Below, piece by piece: positions 26,389 to 34,598 of a DNA stretch of 64,000 bases. This stretch comes from Scatonaster sp045598705 (lineage in GTDB: Bacteria > Bacillota > Clostridia > Saccharofermentanales > Saccharofermentanaceae), in assembly GCA_045598705.1 (NCBI GenBank), contig JAZLMM010000003.1:1-64000 (forward strand), read 5' to 3'. The translations under genes and the position numbers were made by a program. Each line of letters begins with the position of its first letter. The first letter of the stretch is position 1. Under the pieces are notes generated by a model that did not search any database, was not told where the DNA came from, and saw only the letters and a list, made by a program, of their open reading frames with translations.

Positions 26389-27624
26389 TTAATATCTGTC
26401 TAGTAATTCTTCTATTCGAACTTGACCGAGGAGAGATTTGAAACGGTCAATAGGTGTTATGAGTTTGCCAATGGATTCGTCAACATTGATAGCATCGATG
26501 AGACGAGCCACAAAAGGTGTCATATTCACATCGACATACCACTTTGTTTCATGTAGTGCAGCAGGCCGGTAGGTGAGATTTGTACAATAAACCTGCTTAA
26601 TTAAACCTTCATCATATGCTTTGTTGAAAGGTTCAAGGCCCTCAGTGAATAGACCGAAAGGTGCAGCACAGAAGATGTCACTCGCACCTCGTTCGCGCAT
26701 ATACTTCGCAGTGCGTAGCATAGTTTTACCAGAATTGATCATGTCATCTACGATGAGAATCTTCTTACCCTTAGGGTCATCTCCAAGGAAACGATAACTC
26801 TTGATTTTATAATTACCATCCTCATCAATCATGGTATAGTCACGATCACGATAGAAGATACCAAGCGGCAACTCTAACATAGAAGAGTAGAAGATAGCGC
26901 GAGAAACGCCAGTTTCATCTGGACTAACAATCATCATGTTATCCTTATCGATGTGTAGTTCGGGATTTCTGGCAATCAGTGTACTAATGATTTTGTAAGC
27001 AGATTTAGGCATCTCGATACCCATGAGCGGCACGGCATTGATGATACGTGGATCATGAGGATCAAACACGATTAGATTTGATACACCATGTCTATACAAA
27101 TCTTTCAGCATTTGTGCACAGTCAAGAGATTCTCGGCTAATGCAGTGATCCTGCCGACCTTCGTATAAGAAAGGCATGATGACATTGATACGTCTTGCTT
27201 TGCCTCGCACAGCCATAATGATACGCAGAAGATCACGGAAATGATCATCTGGGCTCTTGAAATGTGGCTGCCCGGAAAGAGAGAACGTCTCATCATGTGA
27301 GAGAACGTCAGTAATGATAAAAATATCATGACCGCGAACGGTTTGACTTAATGTGACCTTTCCTTCACCAGTTTGAAAGCGAGTAAAATGGGCTTTAATT
27401 GTAAAATCCTTACGTAGATAGCCGACGCTGTTTACATAAGGACTCTCATTTTGCTGCTGTCTTACAAGCCTTTTCTGGTACAACGTGTCGTTCACTTCAC
27501 GAACAAAGGCCTCATTGGAGGTGTGCGAAATGATACCAATTGGTCCAAATGGCTCCATGAGGTATCCACGATAGTCTTGATCTGTAGAACCCTGAAAACG
27601 CTTTGAATCTGTGTTGTCCGGCAT
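26389..27624 (-). CDS. Ribose-phosphate pyrophosphokinase paralogue 2, catalytic Lys replaced by Arg
   Basis: 411 residues, clearly homologous over its full length to the downstream gene (shared RINVIMP-LYEGRQ, SRESLDCA, ISP/VSPDE, RRP-type end segments). The PRPP loop KILIVDDMINSGKTML is intact, but the flexible-loop motif K-R-R is R259-D-R261. In B. subtilis the equivalent Lys197 and Arg199 are catalytic, so the Lys is lost and Arg kept. This may be a regulatory subunit like mammalian PRPP-synthetase-associated proteins, or an enzyme with altered activity. GGAGGG precedes ATG 27624. It is the first gene of the minus-strand operon. Confidence 0.88.
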   Translation of the reverse strand: MPDNTDSKRFQGSTDQDYRGYLMEPFGPIGIISHTSNEAFVREVNDTLYQKRLVRQQQNESPYVNSVGYLRKDFTIKAHFTRFQTGEGKVTLSQTVRGHDIFIITDVLSHDETFSLSGQPHFKSPDDHFRDLLRIIMAVRGKARRINVIMPFLYEGRQDHCISRESLDCAQMLKDLYRHGVSNLIVFDPHDPRIINAVPLMGIEMPKSAYKIISTLIARNPELHIDKDNMMIVSPDETGVSRAIFYSSMLELPLGIFYRDRDYTMIDEDGNYKIKSYRFLGDDPKGKKILIVDDMINSGKTMLRTAKYMRERGASDIFCAAPFGLFTEGLEPFNKAYDEGLIKQVYCTNLTYRPAALHETKWYVDVNMTPFVARLIDAINVDESIGKLITPIDRFKSLLGQVRIEELLDRY

Positions 27625-27730
27625 AACACCCTCCGAAATAATCAGATTAGCTGATCGCTACAAAAATAGTATAACTCAATTACTTTGATTTTGTACTGTT
27701 ATCTTTTTAGAATTATTCATAAAAAAATGA

Positions 27731-27778
27731 GTTGAAATGGTTAAAATGCATATAATTTGATAATTTGACCATTTCAAC
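27731..27778. promoter_or_regulatory. Long inverted repeat overlapping divergent promoters
   Basis: Two 15-nt arms (27731-27745 and 27764-27778; core TTGAAATGGTTAAA / TTTGACCATTTCAA, one mismatch) flank an 18-nt AT-rich spacer. The right arm contains the plus-strand -35 TTGACC. Its complement holds a minus-strand -35 TTGAAA, with TTATAT 16 nt on. This suggests an operator shared by engB and the PRPP synthetase operon. Confidence 0.6.
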
Positions 27779-27794
27779 TTGCTTTCCTTATATA
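27765..27794 (+). promoter_or_regulatory. Promoter for engB
   Basis: TTGACC (27765-27770) followed after 17-18 nt by TTATATA (27788-27794), about 35 nt before the engB ATG. Confidence 0.65.
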
Positions 27795-27828
27795 AGGTTA
27801 GGTATGATATGTTGGATTGGAGGAGATT

Positions 27829-28419
27829 ATGAGTATTCAGTTTCGTAATACAAAGCTTTGGGGCGTTGCTTCTGATTTGAATGGCTGTCCCAATACAGAT
27901 CTGCCGGAGATTGTGCTCTCTGGTAAGTCGAATGTTGGAAAATCTTCTCTTGTGAATGCATTAGCTGATAACCGTAAACTTGCCCGTGTCAGTTCTACGC
28001 CTGGCAAGACAAGGCTTGTCGTGTACTTTGATGTCGACGGTAAACTGTTTTTGGCGGATCTTCCAGGCTATGGATATGCCAAAGCATCAAAAGACGTAAA
28101 AGAGAAGTTCAATAAATTGTGTGACCAGTATTTTGTCTCTGGACGTAAATTCGCATTGGTTTTGCATCTTATTGATGTGCGTCATGCACCGTCAGAAGAT
28201 GATATTCGTATGCTCCAGTATATGAATCACAATGGTATCCCGTATTTCCTAGTGTTTACAAAGTGCGATAAATTCTCCCGTGCTCAACTCAAACGACAAC
28301 TTGATGAGTTTTCCAAGATTCTTGATTTTCATGATGATGCGCATTGCTTTGCCGTATCAGCAGAGAAGAAAATTGGTATAGATGATCTACGAAGTGCAAT
28401 AGAGGAGTATTTACAGTAG
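27829..28419 (+). CDS. engB: Ribosome biogenesis GTPase EngB (YsxC/YihA)
   Basis: 196 residues. Essential TRAFAC GTPase for 50S assembly in B. subtilis. G1 GKSNVGKSS, G2 region SSTPGKTR, G3 DLPGYG, G4 TKCDK and G5 SAEKK are all present. ATG 27829 has GGAGGAG 6 nt upstream. The TTG at 27817 is too close to the promoter and has no ribosome site. The gene ends one base before a comEC regulatory box. Confidence 0.96.
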   Translation: MSIQFRNTKLWGVASDLNGCPNTDLPEIVLSGKSNVGKSSLVNALADNRKLARVSSTPGKTRLVVYFDVDGKLFLADLPGYGYAKASKDVKEKFNKLCDQYFVSGRKFALVLHLIDVRHAPSEDDIRMLQYMNHNGIPYFLVFTKCDKFSRAQLKRQLDEFSKILDFHDDAHCFAVSAEKKIGIDDLRSAIEEYLQ

Positions 28420-28420
28420 T

Positions 28421-28449
28421 TTTCGACATATGATGTAGCATTGTCGAAA
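28421..28449 (+). promoter_or_regulatory. Inverted-repeat box upstream of comEC (copy 1 of a shared element)
   Basis: TTTCGACA (28421-28428), 13 nt, TGTCGAAA (28442-28449). A third half-site TGTCGAAA follows at 28452-28459. The centre (28435) is 55 nt before the first base of the TAGAAT hexamer. The same element, with the same spacer length and TATGA start of the spacer, occurs at 40733-40761. There is no T-run, so it is not a terminator. Confidence 0.7.
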
Positions 28450-28489
28450 AATGTCGAAAAATCTAAGAGAAAAGCTTTGCTTGAATCGA

Positions 28490-28495
28490 TAGAAT
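28490..28495 (+). promoter_or_regulatory. Candidate -10 of the comEC promoter
   Basis: TAGAAT, with no good -35 at 17 nt, as expected for an activator-dependent promoter. It lies 55 nt downstream of the inverted-repeat centre. Confidence 0.45.
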
Positions 28496-28526
28496 GTATC
28501 CAGTTTCTCTAAAGGGGTGGATGCAT

Positions 28527-30884
28527 ATGGCTGATTTATATAAATATTATCAGAGACAAGCATGCTCCGCTTCATTTAGAATTCGCGATTGGTTACGCAC
28601 TATATCAAATCGATTCTTCTTACGCCCAGCGTTATTCATTTTCATAATGACCATATTTGGTGGATATTTAGGCTTCTACTCATCGAATTTAACGTGCGTT
28701 CTAACCTTTGTTCCAATCGTTATGTGCCTTTGTATGCATTTTCTATGGGGGGAAGGTTCTACGCGCCAGCAGATACTCTTAATTTGTGGCGCCATCATAT
28801 TTGGTGCAATAGTATTTGGTTTTCGTTACTGGAAGAATTATGCTTCAGAACTACCCCAAATCGAAAGTTACCATGGCAATGTAGTGGTATGCTCGTCAAA
28901 TTGCAATGATATAGGGTACAAGAACATCGTGGTGCGTCTTGAAAATGGTGAGCGAGTGGCCTTTCTTACGAGTGAGAGATTTAGCTATGGCGAGAAGCTA
29001 GAAGTAATTTGTGATCTAGAGATGATTTCTTCATCTGGAAATCCAGGTGATATTGACTTGAAGGCTTTATATAATAAACAAGGTATAATTCGAAGCATAA
29101 AGAATATGACACTGTTGTCTTCTTCGACCCGCACACTTAATCCGGTAAATTGGCTCTTTCGACTTGGTAGCACTATTTCCAATCAAGCTCATAAATATTG
29201 GTTAGCAACAACGGATCAACAAACTGCAGATTTCCTATCGGCTATGGTTACTGGGAATGATGCCTATCTCAATCATGAAACTCGGGAAGATTTCACTGAG
29301 AGCAATTTAGCGCATCTTCTTGTTGTTTCTGGTGCACATGTTGGATATTTCTCGTCTACGGTGCTCACAGTAATTGCTATTTTTACGAGCAATAGGAAGA
29401 AGAGACTTAGAATATTGATAGTTCTGCTTATGTTATTTGGTTTTGTTTGTGGGTGGTCGGGTTCTGTCAGTAGAAGTATAGTCATGTACCTTATTGTTGA
29501 ACTAATTGGTTCTGTCGGTAGAACGACTGATCGGATCTCATCCTGGTCAATCAGTGCACTTCTTATACTATTGATTGACCCTTTTGCGATGTTTTCATCA
29601 GGGGTACTTCTTTCGTTTGGTGCGACAATTTCAATTTGTCTTTTCCATTCAAGAGTTGAAAGTGGTATCCGTAATCGATTGGGTTTTCTTCCTGATGAGC
29701 TAATTTGCACGATATCTTGCTTCTTATGCGCTCAAATTGGTATGCTTCCTGTTCTCATTTCAATCGGTAGTTCATACTCCTTGCTGAATGTATTAATTAT
29801 TCTTGTATCTGGATTTCCAGCTGAAATCATTTGCTCTATGGGATTGGTTGTATCGGTTGTTAGCATTCTTATTCCTATACCGTTTGTAAGAAAAGCAGCG
29901 TTTATTCCTATTAGTGGACTGATTCACATACTTGTTGAATTGGCTCGCTTGGGCGCGGTTCATACTTCTGATCGTATAGTATTGTCTAACATTCCTATTG
30001 CGCTCATTCTTTCATTTGTCGGCCTTTTCTTCATTAAAGTGTTGCCATCTGGTTTTCGTAGAAAATTGACTACACTATTTTCATCTATCACTGCACTCTG
30101 TATGGTGATTCGTGTTCCACTTCATGTTGAGAAAGAGTGCAAAGTGTATTTCCTTGACGTGGGCCAAGGTGATAGTGCACTGATAAGCTATTGCGATATC
30201 AACTTACTAATTGATGGTGGAAATCTTGGGAGTGGAGATAGGATTCAATCGGTAATGGATTACTTGGATATCGATTACATTGATATGGCATTTATGTCTC
30301 ATCTTGATATAGATCATGTTGGTGGGGTGCTTGAATTATGGAACAGAGGAAGAATTGTATCGCTTTATGCTTCGTATTGGGGCAACAGTTCCGAGATGGC
30401 TGAGTTGGAACGATTGTATCCATCGCTTCCAAAATCTGTTGACATTATTCAACGTGGAGACATCATTCAACTTGATGATGACTTTACATTGAATTGCCTA
30501 TGGCCTTCGTCGCCAACCGATGGTGGAAATGAAGACTCGATGGTCCTTCTTGCTGAAGTTTTCGATACGAAGGTGCTTTTTACAGGAGATATCAATCAAG
30601 AAATCGAAGAACAGCTGAAAAACGAGACACTTCATGACATACAAGTTCTGAAGGTGGCTCATCACGGAAGCAGGTTTTCCACATCTGAAATATTCCTTCA
30701 AGATAAATTCATTGATGCAGCAGTGATAAGTGTGGGTTATAATCAATATGGTCATCCTACAAAGGAAGTGTTGAATCGATTAGAACAATCACGCATTAGC
30801 TGCTTCCGGACAGATGAACATGGATGTGTCGTCATGACGATTGATGATCGAACGTGGAAACTGAAGTATTATTTTGATAGCTGA
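28527..30884 (+). CDS. comEC: DNA internalisation protein ComEC/Rec2
   Basis: 785 residues. Membrane channel that passes single-stranded DNA during natural transformation. Layout: two N-terminal helices (~30-80), an outer OB-like domain with LPQIESYHGNVVV, the ComEC competence domain (~230-510, LLVVSGAHVGYFSS and many helices), then a metallo-beta-lactamase domain (~540-780) with FLDVGQGDSALI, HLDIDHVGG, FTGDINQE and KVAHHGSRFSTSE. Three ATGs are possible. ATG 28527 sits 6 nt after AAAGGGGTGG and is preferred over 28494 and 28521. Followed by holA after 8 nt. comEA is not in the window. Confidence 0.94.
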   Translation: MADLYKYYQRQACSASFRIRDWLRTISNRFFLRPALFIFIMTIFGGYLGFYSSNLTCVLTFVPIVMCLCMHFLWGEGSTRQQILLICGAIIFGAIVFGFRYWKNYASELPQIESYHGNVVVCSSNCNDIGYKNIVVRLENGERVAFLTSERFSYGEKLEVICDLEMISSSGNPGDIDLKALYNKQGIIRSIKNMTLLSSSTRTLNPVNWLFRLGSTISNQAHKYWLATTDQQTADFLSAMVTGNDAYLNHETREDFTESNLAHLLVVSGAHVGYFSSTVLTVIAIFTSNRKKRLRILIVLLMLFGFVCGWSGSVSRSIVMYLIVELIGSVGRTTDRISSWSISALLILLIDPFAMFSSGVLLSFGATISICLFHSRVESGIRNRLGFLPDELICTISCFLCAQIGMLPVLISIGSSYSLLNVLIILVSGFPAEIICSMGLVVSVVSILIPIPFVRKAAFIPISGLIHILVELARLGAVHTSDRIVLSNIPIALILSFVGLFFIKVLPSGFRRKLTTLFSSITALCMVIRVPLHVEKECKVYFLDVGQGDSALISYCDINLLIDGGNLGSGDRIQSVMDYLDIDYIDMAFMSHLDIDHVGGVLELWNRGRIVSLYASYWGNSSEMAELERLYPSLPKSVDIIQRGDIIQLDDDFTLNCLWPSSPTDGGNEDSMVLLAEVFDTKVLFTGDINQEIEEQLKNETLHDIQVLKVAHHGSRFSTSEIFLQDKFIDAAVISVGYNQYGHPTKEVLNRLEQSRISCFRTDEHGCVVMTIDDRTWKLKYYFDS

Positions 30885-30892
30885 GGAAGATT

Positions 30893-31936
30893 ATGGTCAA
30901 AGCGGATCAAGTAAAGAAATACAGAGATTATGGTGCGCTGATGCGTGAACTAAAATCTGGTGAGACATCAAGAATGTATCTATTCTTCGGAGAAGAGAAG
31001 TTCTTGGTCGAAATGGCACTTCGTCCAGTAAAACAGTTCTACTTAACATCAGGTGCGGAAAGTTTGGATTTCTATGTGAAAGACTGTTCAAATTCCGAAC
31101 TGGAAATGAATGATTTCTTTGGCTTGGTTGGAACACCGCCTTTCATGTCACGTGCTCGTGTTACTGTAATCAAAAACTCAAACTGGTGGTCTACAAGGGC
31201 GCCATCTTCCCCCAAAGAGATGGATGAGTGGAAGAAACTACTATCGTCCATTCCTGAATATGCCTTGGTCATTTTCTGTGAGGATAAGGTAGATAAGCGA
31301 AAGAAGCAACTGCTTGATTATGCAGATCAGGTTGGCGAAGTATTTGAATTTGGCATTCAAAGTGAAGAAGAACTTGGGAAATGGATACGTAAGAAGTTTG
31401 CAGATAACAAGATTACGATCCAAGCAGACTGTGTTTCTAGTTTGATCAGCAGGGTAGATGCATCGATGCAAATGTTACTTAATGAAATCAACAAAATTAC
31501 ACTCTACTGTATCAATAAGAACGTCACAATGGTCGACATGAATCTCCTTGACCGTTTAAGCATTCCAGATGTTCACGCTTCAGTTTTTAATATGACGGAT
31601 GCAATTGGTCTGAAGGACGCAGGAAGTGCTTTGTCTATTTTTAATGATCTGATTCGCTTGAAAGAGCCAATTCCGAAGGTGCGTCTGATGTTGGCACGTC
31701 ATTTTCGGCAATTGATATGTGCGAAAGAACTTGGGGATTACCAAGAAGTAATCAATCAACTGAAAGTAAGGCCTTTTGTCGCTAGAAATCTTATGAATCA
31801 GGCTCGCGGATTTACATTAGAACAACTGGAGCGAATTTATGGTCTTTGTTTCGATTCGGATCAATGGGTCAAGACAGGACGCATGGAGGAACGCACTTCA
31901 ATGGAAGTTCTTCTTTCGGCGGCTGGCAAGATATAA
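30893..31936 (+). CDS. holA: DNA polymerase III delta subunit HolA
   Basis: 347 residues. Wrench subunit of the clamp loader that opens the beta sliding clamp. N-terminal domain with YLFFGEEKFLVEMAL, a middle helix bundle with DASMQMLLNEINKITLYC and VHASVFNMTDAIG, and a C-terminal collar domain with RLMLARHFRQLICAKEL and KTGRMEERTSMEVLL. All are family features. The comEC-holA order is common in Firmicutes. GAGGAAG precedes ATG 30893. Confidence 0.94.
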   Translation: MVKADQVKKYRDYGALMRELKSGETSRMYLFFGEEKFLVEMALRPVKQFYLTSGAESLDFYVKDCSNSELEMNDFFGLVGTPPFMSRARVTVIKNSNWWSTRAPSSPKEMDEWKKLLSSIPEYALVIFCEDKVDKRKKQLLDYADQVGEVFEFGIQSEEELGKWIRKKFADNKITIQADCVSSLISRVDASMQMLLNEINKITLYCINKNVTMVDMNLLDRLSIPDVHASVFNMTDAIGLKDAGSALSIFNDLIRLKEPIPKVRLMLARHFRQLICAKELGDYQEVINQLKVRPFVARNLMNQARGFTLEQLERIYGLCFDSDQWVKTGRMEERTSMEVLLSAAGKI

Positions 31937-31942
31937 TTTGCG

Positions 31943-31971
31943 TTGACGTATAAGGGGAATTAGGATAGAAT
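31943..31971 (+). promoter_or_regulatory. Promoter for isocitrate dehydrogenase
   Basis: TTGACG (31943-31948), 17 nt, TAGAAT (31966-31971). Predicted start near 31978, with the ribosome site GGAGG at 31993-31997. Confidence 0.75.
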
Positions 31972-32002
31972 CAATTAGAATTTTCAAGACATGGAGGAAC
32001 AT

Positions 32003-33202
32003 ATGGCCAAGATTCAAATGAAGACGCCATTAGTAGAGATGGATGGCGATGAAATGACACGAATTATCTGGAAACAGATTAAGGAGATTGTCCTTGAGCC
32101 GTTTATTGACCTAAAGACAGAATATTTTGATTTGGGTCTGACTCATCGTGATGAGACAGATGACCAGGTAACGATTGATGCTGCGAATCGTGCTGCAGAG
32201 TTAGGTGTTGCAGTGAAGTGTGCAACGATTACTCCTAATGCGCAGAGAATGGATGAATACAAGCTCAAACAGATGTGGAAGAGTCCGAATGGTACGATTC
32301 GTGCAATTTTGGATGGTACTGTTTTCCGTGCTCCAATCTTGGTAAAAGGCATCAGTCCGTTCGTTTCTTGCTGGAAGAAGCCGATTACTTTAGCGCGTCA
32401 TGCATACGGTGATGTTTATCGTGATACAGAGATGTATGTTTCCGGTAAGGCGACAGCAGAGCTTGTTGTGACCTATGAAGATGGTCATCAAGAAGTCAAA
32501 AAGATTCATGACTTTAAGGGTCCTGGTGTCATCGAAGGTATGCACAACCTTGATTCTTCAATCGAAGCGTTTGCACGCTCTTGCTTTATGTATGCACTTG
32601 ATATTCATCAAGATCTTTGGTTTGCTACGAAAGATACTATTTCTAAAGTGTACGATCATCGTTTCAAGGACATTTTCCAAGAAATCTATGACAATGAGTT
32701 CAAGGCACGCTTCGAAGAAGCAGGTATTACATACTTCTATACTTTGATTGACGATGCGGTTGCTCGTGTAATGAGATCTGAGGGTGGTATGCTTTGGGCA
32801 TGTAAGAATTATGATGGAGACGTTATGTCGGATATGGTTGCTTCTGCTTGCGGAAGTCTTGCGATGATGACATCTGTATTGGTTTCTCCATCCGGAAATT
32901 ACGAATATGAGGCTGCCCATGGTACTGTAACTCGTCATTATTATCGCTATCTTAAGGGCGAGACGACATCCACGAACCCAATGGCAACTCTGTTTGCATG
33001 GAGTGGTGCATTGAGAAAACGTGGACAGCTAGATGGATTGGATGACCTTGTGGCTTTTGCTGACAAACTGGAGAAAGCATCCATCGAAACAATTGAAGAA
33101 GGTACGATTACCGGTGATTTGAATAGTTTGCTTGAGCATCCAAATAAACGTGTTGTCAATACAGAAGAATTCTTGCGCGCTATTGCAGCAAAATTAGCAT
33201 AA
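32003..33202 (+). CDS. icd: NADP-dependent isocitrate dehydrogenase, eukaryote-like type
   Basis: 399 residues. Oxidises isocitrate to 2-oxoglutarate and CO2, giving NADPH and the carbon skeleton for glutamate. Features: PLVEMDGDEMTRIIW at the N-terminus, KSPNGTIRAILDGTVFR (substrate-binding), DDAVARVMRSEGGMLWACKN, SDMVASACGSL and AAHGTVTRHYYR with GETTSTNPMATLFAW. This is the ~400-residue homodimeric type seen in eukaryotes, Bacteroidetes and many Clostridia rather than the E. coli Icd type. ATG 32003 is 5 nt after GGAGG. The ATG at 31991 overlaps that site and is rejected. Confidence 0.95.
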   Translation: MAKIQMKTPLVEMDGDEMTRIIWKQIKEIVLEPFIDLKTEYFDLGLTHRDETDDQVTIDAANRAAELGVAVKCATITPNAQRMDEYKLKQMWKSPNGTIRAILDGTVFRAPILVKGISPFVSCWKKPITLARHAYGDVYRDTEMYVSGKATAELVVTYEDGHQEVKKIHDFKGPGVIEGMHNLDSSIEAFARSCFMYALDIHQDLWFATKDTISKVYDHRFKDIFQEIYDNEFKARFEEAGITYFYTLIDDAVARVMRSEGGMLWACKNYDGDVMSDMVASACGSLAMMTSVLVSPSGNYEYEAAHGTVTRHYYRYLKGETTSTNPMATLFAWSGALRKRGQLDGLDDLVAFADKLEKASIETIEEGTITGDLNSLLEHPNKRVVNTEEFLRAIAAKLA

Positions 33203-33216
33203 TGGAGGATATAGAA

Positions 33217-33738
33217 ATGGGTTATTTTGAAGAATGGACAAAACATTCAGAGACAGTTGAAAACGAAGAAGCTTATAAGGCTTATATTACAAAGTACTAT
33301 GAGCTGGAGAAGGCGGCATACGATGCGATTCTCTCGAAGTATCCTGATAATAGTGATTTGCTGAACGGTAAGGCCATTGATCTTTGTGAGAAACTCGGAT
33401 TTGGCAAAGAGAATATGGAGATTTTTGTTGGATTTCTTGAGGGTATCAGTTCGAGCTTGACTAACGAATTTGATTGCAAGACCGTAACAGATGATTCTGA
33501 TATTTCTCTATCTATTGATTATGAAAAACTTTATTACAACATGCGTGACGCCAAAGCTGAATGGCTGTACCTTTTGAAGAGTTGGGACAATGTTCTGACA
33601 GAAGAGAAGATGCAGGAGATCACGAAGAAGTATCGTGATGATAATACTGTTCACGTTGAGAAAATTGGCCGTAATGATCCTTGCCCGTGTGGAAGTGGTA
33701 AGAAGTATAAGAAGTGCTGTGGTAAGAAGGAAGTTTGA
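33217..33738 (+). CDS. SEC-C zinc-motif protein of unknown function
   Basis: 173 residues. The first ~145 form a helical, acidic domain I do not recognise, with TPR-like spacing in AAYDAILSKYPDNSDLLNGKA. The last ~22 are a SEC-C zinc finger (NDPCPCGSGKKYKKCCGKK), nearly the same as the end of SecA encoded at 44204-47029. In SecA this motif binds zinc, SecB and ribosomes, so a ribosome- or secretion-linked role is possible but not shown. ATG 33217 has GGAGG 8 nt upstream, 14 nt after the icd stop. Confidence 0.85.
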   Translation: MGYFEEWTKHSETVENEEAYKAYITKYYELEKAAYDAILSKYPDNSDLLNGKAIDLCEKLGFGKENMEIFVGFLEGISSSLTNEFDCKTVTDDSDISLSIDYEKLYYNMRDAKAEWLYLLKSWDNVLTEEKMQEITKKYRDDNTVHVEKIGRNDPCPCGSGKKYKKCCGKKEV

Positions 33739-33753
33739 TTCAATCTTAACTAG

Positions 33754-33874
33754 TATAATTTTTAACTTAACAATTTGATATTTAATTGATAGGCGAGTTG
33801 CCTAATTGTTTGGGAAAATCCCGACTGTTAGATGAAATTACATGATTGTAGTTCTCTTTCAGTCGGTTTTTTTT
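33754..33874 (+). promoter_or_regulatory. Structured leader with intrinsic terminator before radC
   Basis: A perfect -10 TATAAT (33754-33759) with poor -35 could start a ~135-nt leader. It carries hairpin TAGGC/GCCTA (33790-33804), hairpin GGGA/TCCC (33812-33822) and terminator CCGACTG/CAGTCGG (33821-33827 and 33860-33866) with eight T (33867-33874). The second hairpin and the terminator share two C, so they may compete. Only 28 nt separate the T-run from the radC start. At minimum this is a terminator for the icd/SEC-C unit. Confidence 0.6.
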
Positions 33875-33902
33875 ATTTGTTTCAAAAAGGAGGTGATGAG
33901 AA

Positions 33903-34598
33903 ATGAAGATATGTGAGATGAGCCCAACAATTCGTCCTTATGAACGTTTGGAAGAATTCGGTGTGCAAGCTTTGTCTGATGAAGAATTGCTTGCTATCCT
34001 TCTTCGAAATGGAACGAAAGGGAAATCTTCGAAGGAAATTGCTTCTCAGATTCTGTCAGACTTGAGAAATGAAGATGGACTATGCGGTTTACGAGATTAT
34101 ACAGTAAGTGAACTTGCTTCTTTTGAAGGCGTAGGCCGCGTGAAAGCGATACAGATTATTGCCTGTCTAGAAATTGGTCGGCGTAGTATTTGTACCTATT
34201 CATGGGAGAGACAAAAGTTTTTGAATGATGAAACTGCAATTCATTTCTTCGAAGAAAGAATGTCATTTCTGCCACAGGAAGAGATACATGTTGTTTCTTT
34301 GAATACGCAAAAGAAAATGATTTCTTGTGATGTGGTTGGAAAGGGCGGAATCAGCGGAATTGCAGTTTGCGAACGAGAACTGTTTCGTGTTGCAGTGAAA
34401 GCAAACGCCGCAGGTGTCATCCTCGCACATAATCATCCTAGTGGTGATCCAACTCCAAGCAGGGATGATATTGAAGCAACTTGGAGATTGATGAAGTGCG
34501 GGGAGATGATTGGGATTGAAGTGGTTGATCACATCATAGTAGGAAGAGGCTTAAGTGTAAGCATGAGAAAAGATGGCTTTATGGAGGTATTTGAATGA
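33903..34598 (+). CDS. radC: RadC family JAMM-domain protein
   Basis: 231 residues. N-terminal helix-hairpin-helix part (LASFEGVGRVKAIQII) and a C-terminal JAMM metalloprotease-like domain with the zinc motif HNHPSGDPTPSRDD. Long named a DNA-repair protein, but its function is unproven. In streptococci it is part of the competence regulon without being needed for transformation. An unusually complete ribosome site (AAGGAGGTGATG) precedes ATG 33903. The end overlaps the DUF5688 gene by 4 nt. Confidence 0.94.
   Translation: MKICEMSPTIRPYERLEEFGVQALSDEELLAILLRNGTKGKSSKEIASQILSDLRNEDGLCGLRDYTVSELASFEGVGRVKAIQIIACLEIGRRSICTYSWERQKFLNDETAIHFFEERMSFLPQEEIHVVSLNTQKKMISCDVVGKGGISGIAVCERELFRVAVKANAAGVILAHNHPSGDPTPSRDDIEATWRLMKCGEMIGIEVVDHIIVGRGLSVSMRKDGFMEVFE

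Noticed and set aside
28421..28461. The comEC inverted repeat as an RNA terminator of engB
   Set aside because: The arms are A/T-rich with a 13-nt loop and no T-run follows; the second copy has the same layout, which fits a protein site better.
33790..33866. Fluoride or other known riboswitch before radC
   Set aside because: The GGC-GCC hairpin and following C/G stretches recall the fluoride motif, but the invariant GAUG and CUGAUG segments are missing, and radC is not a target.
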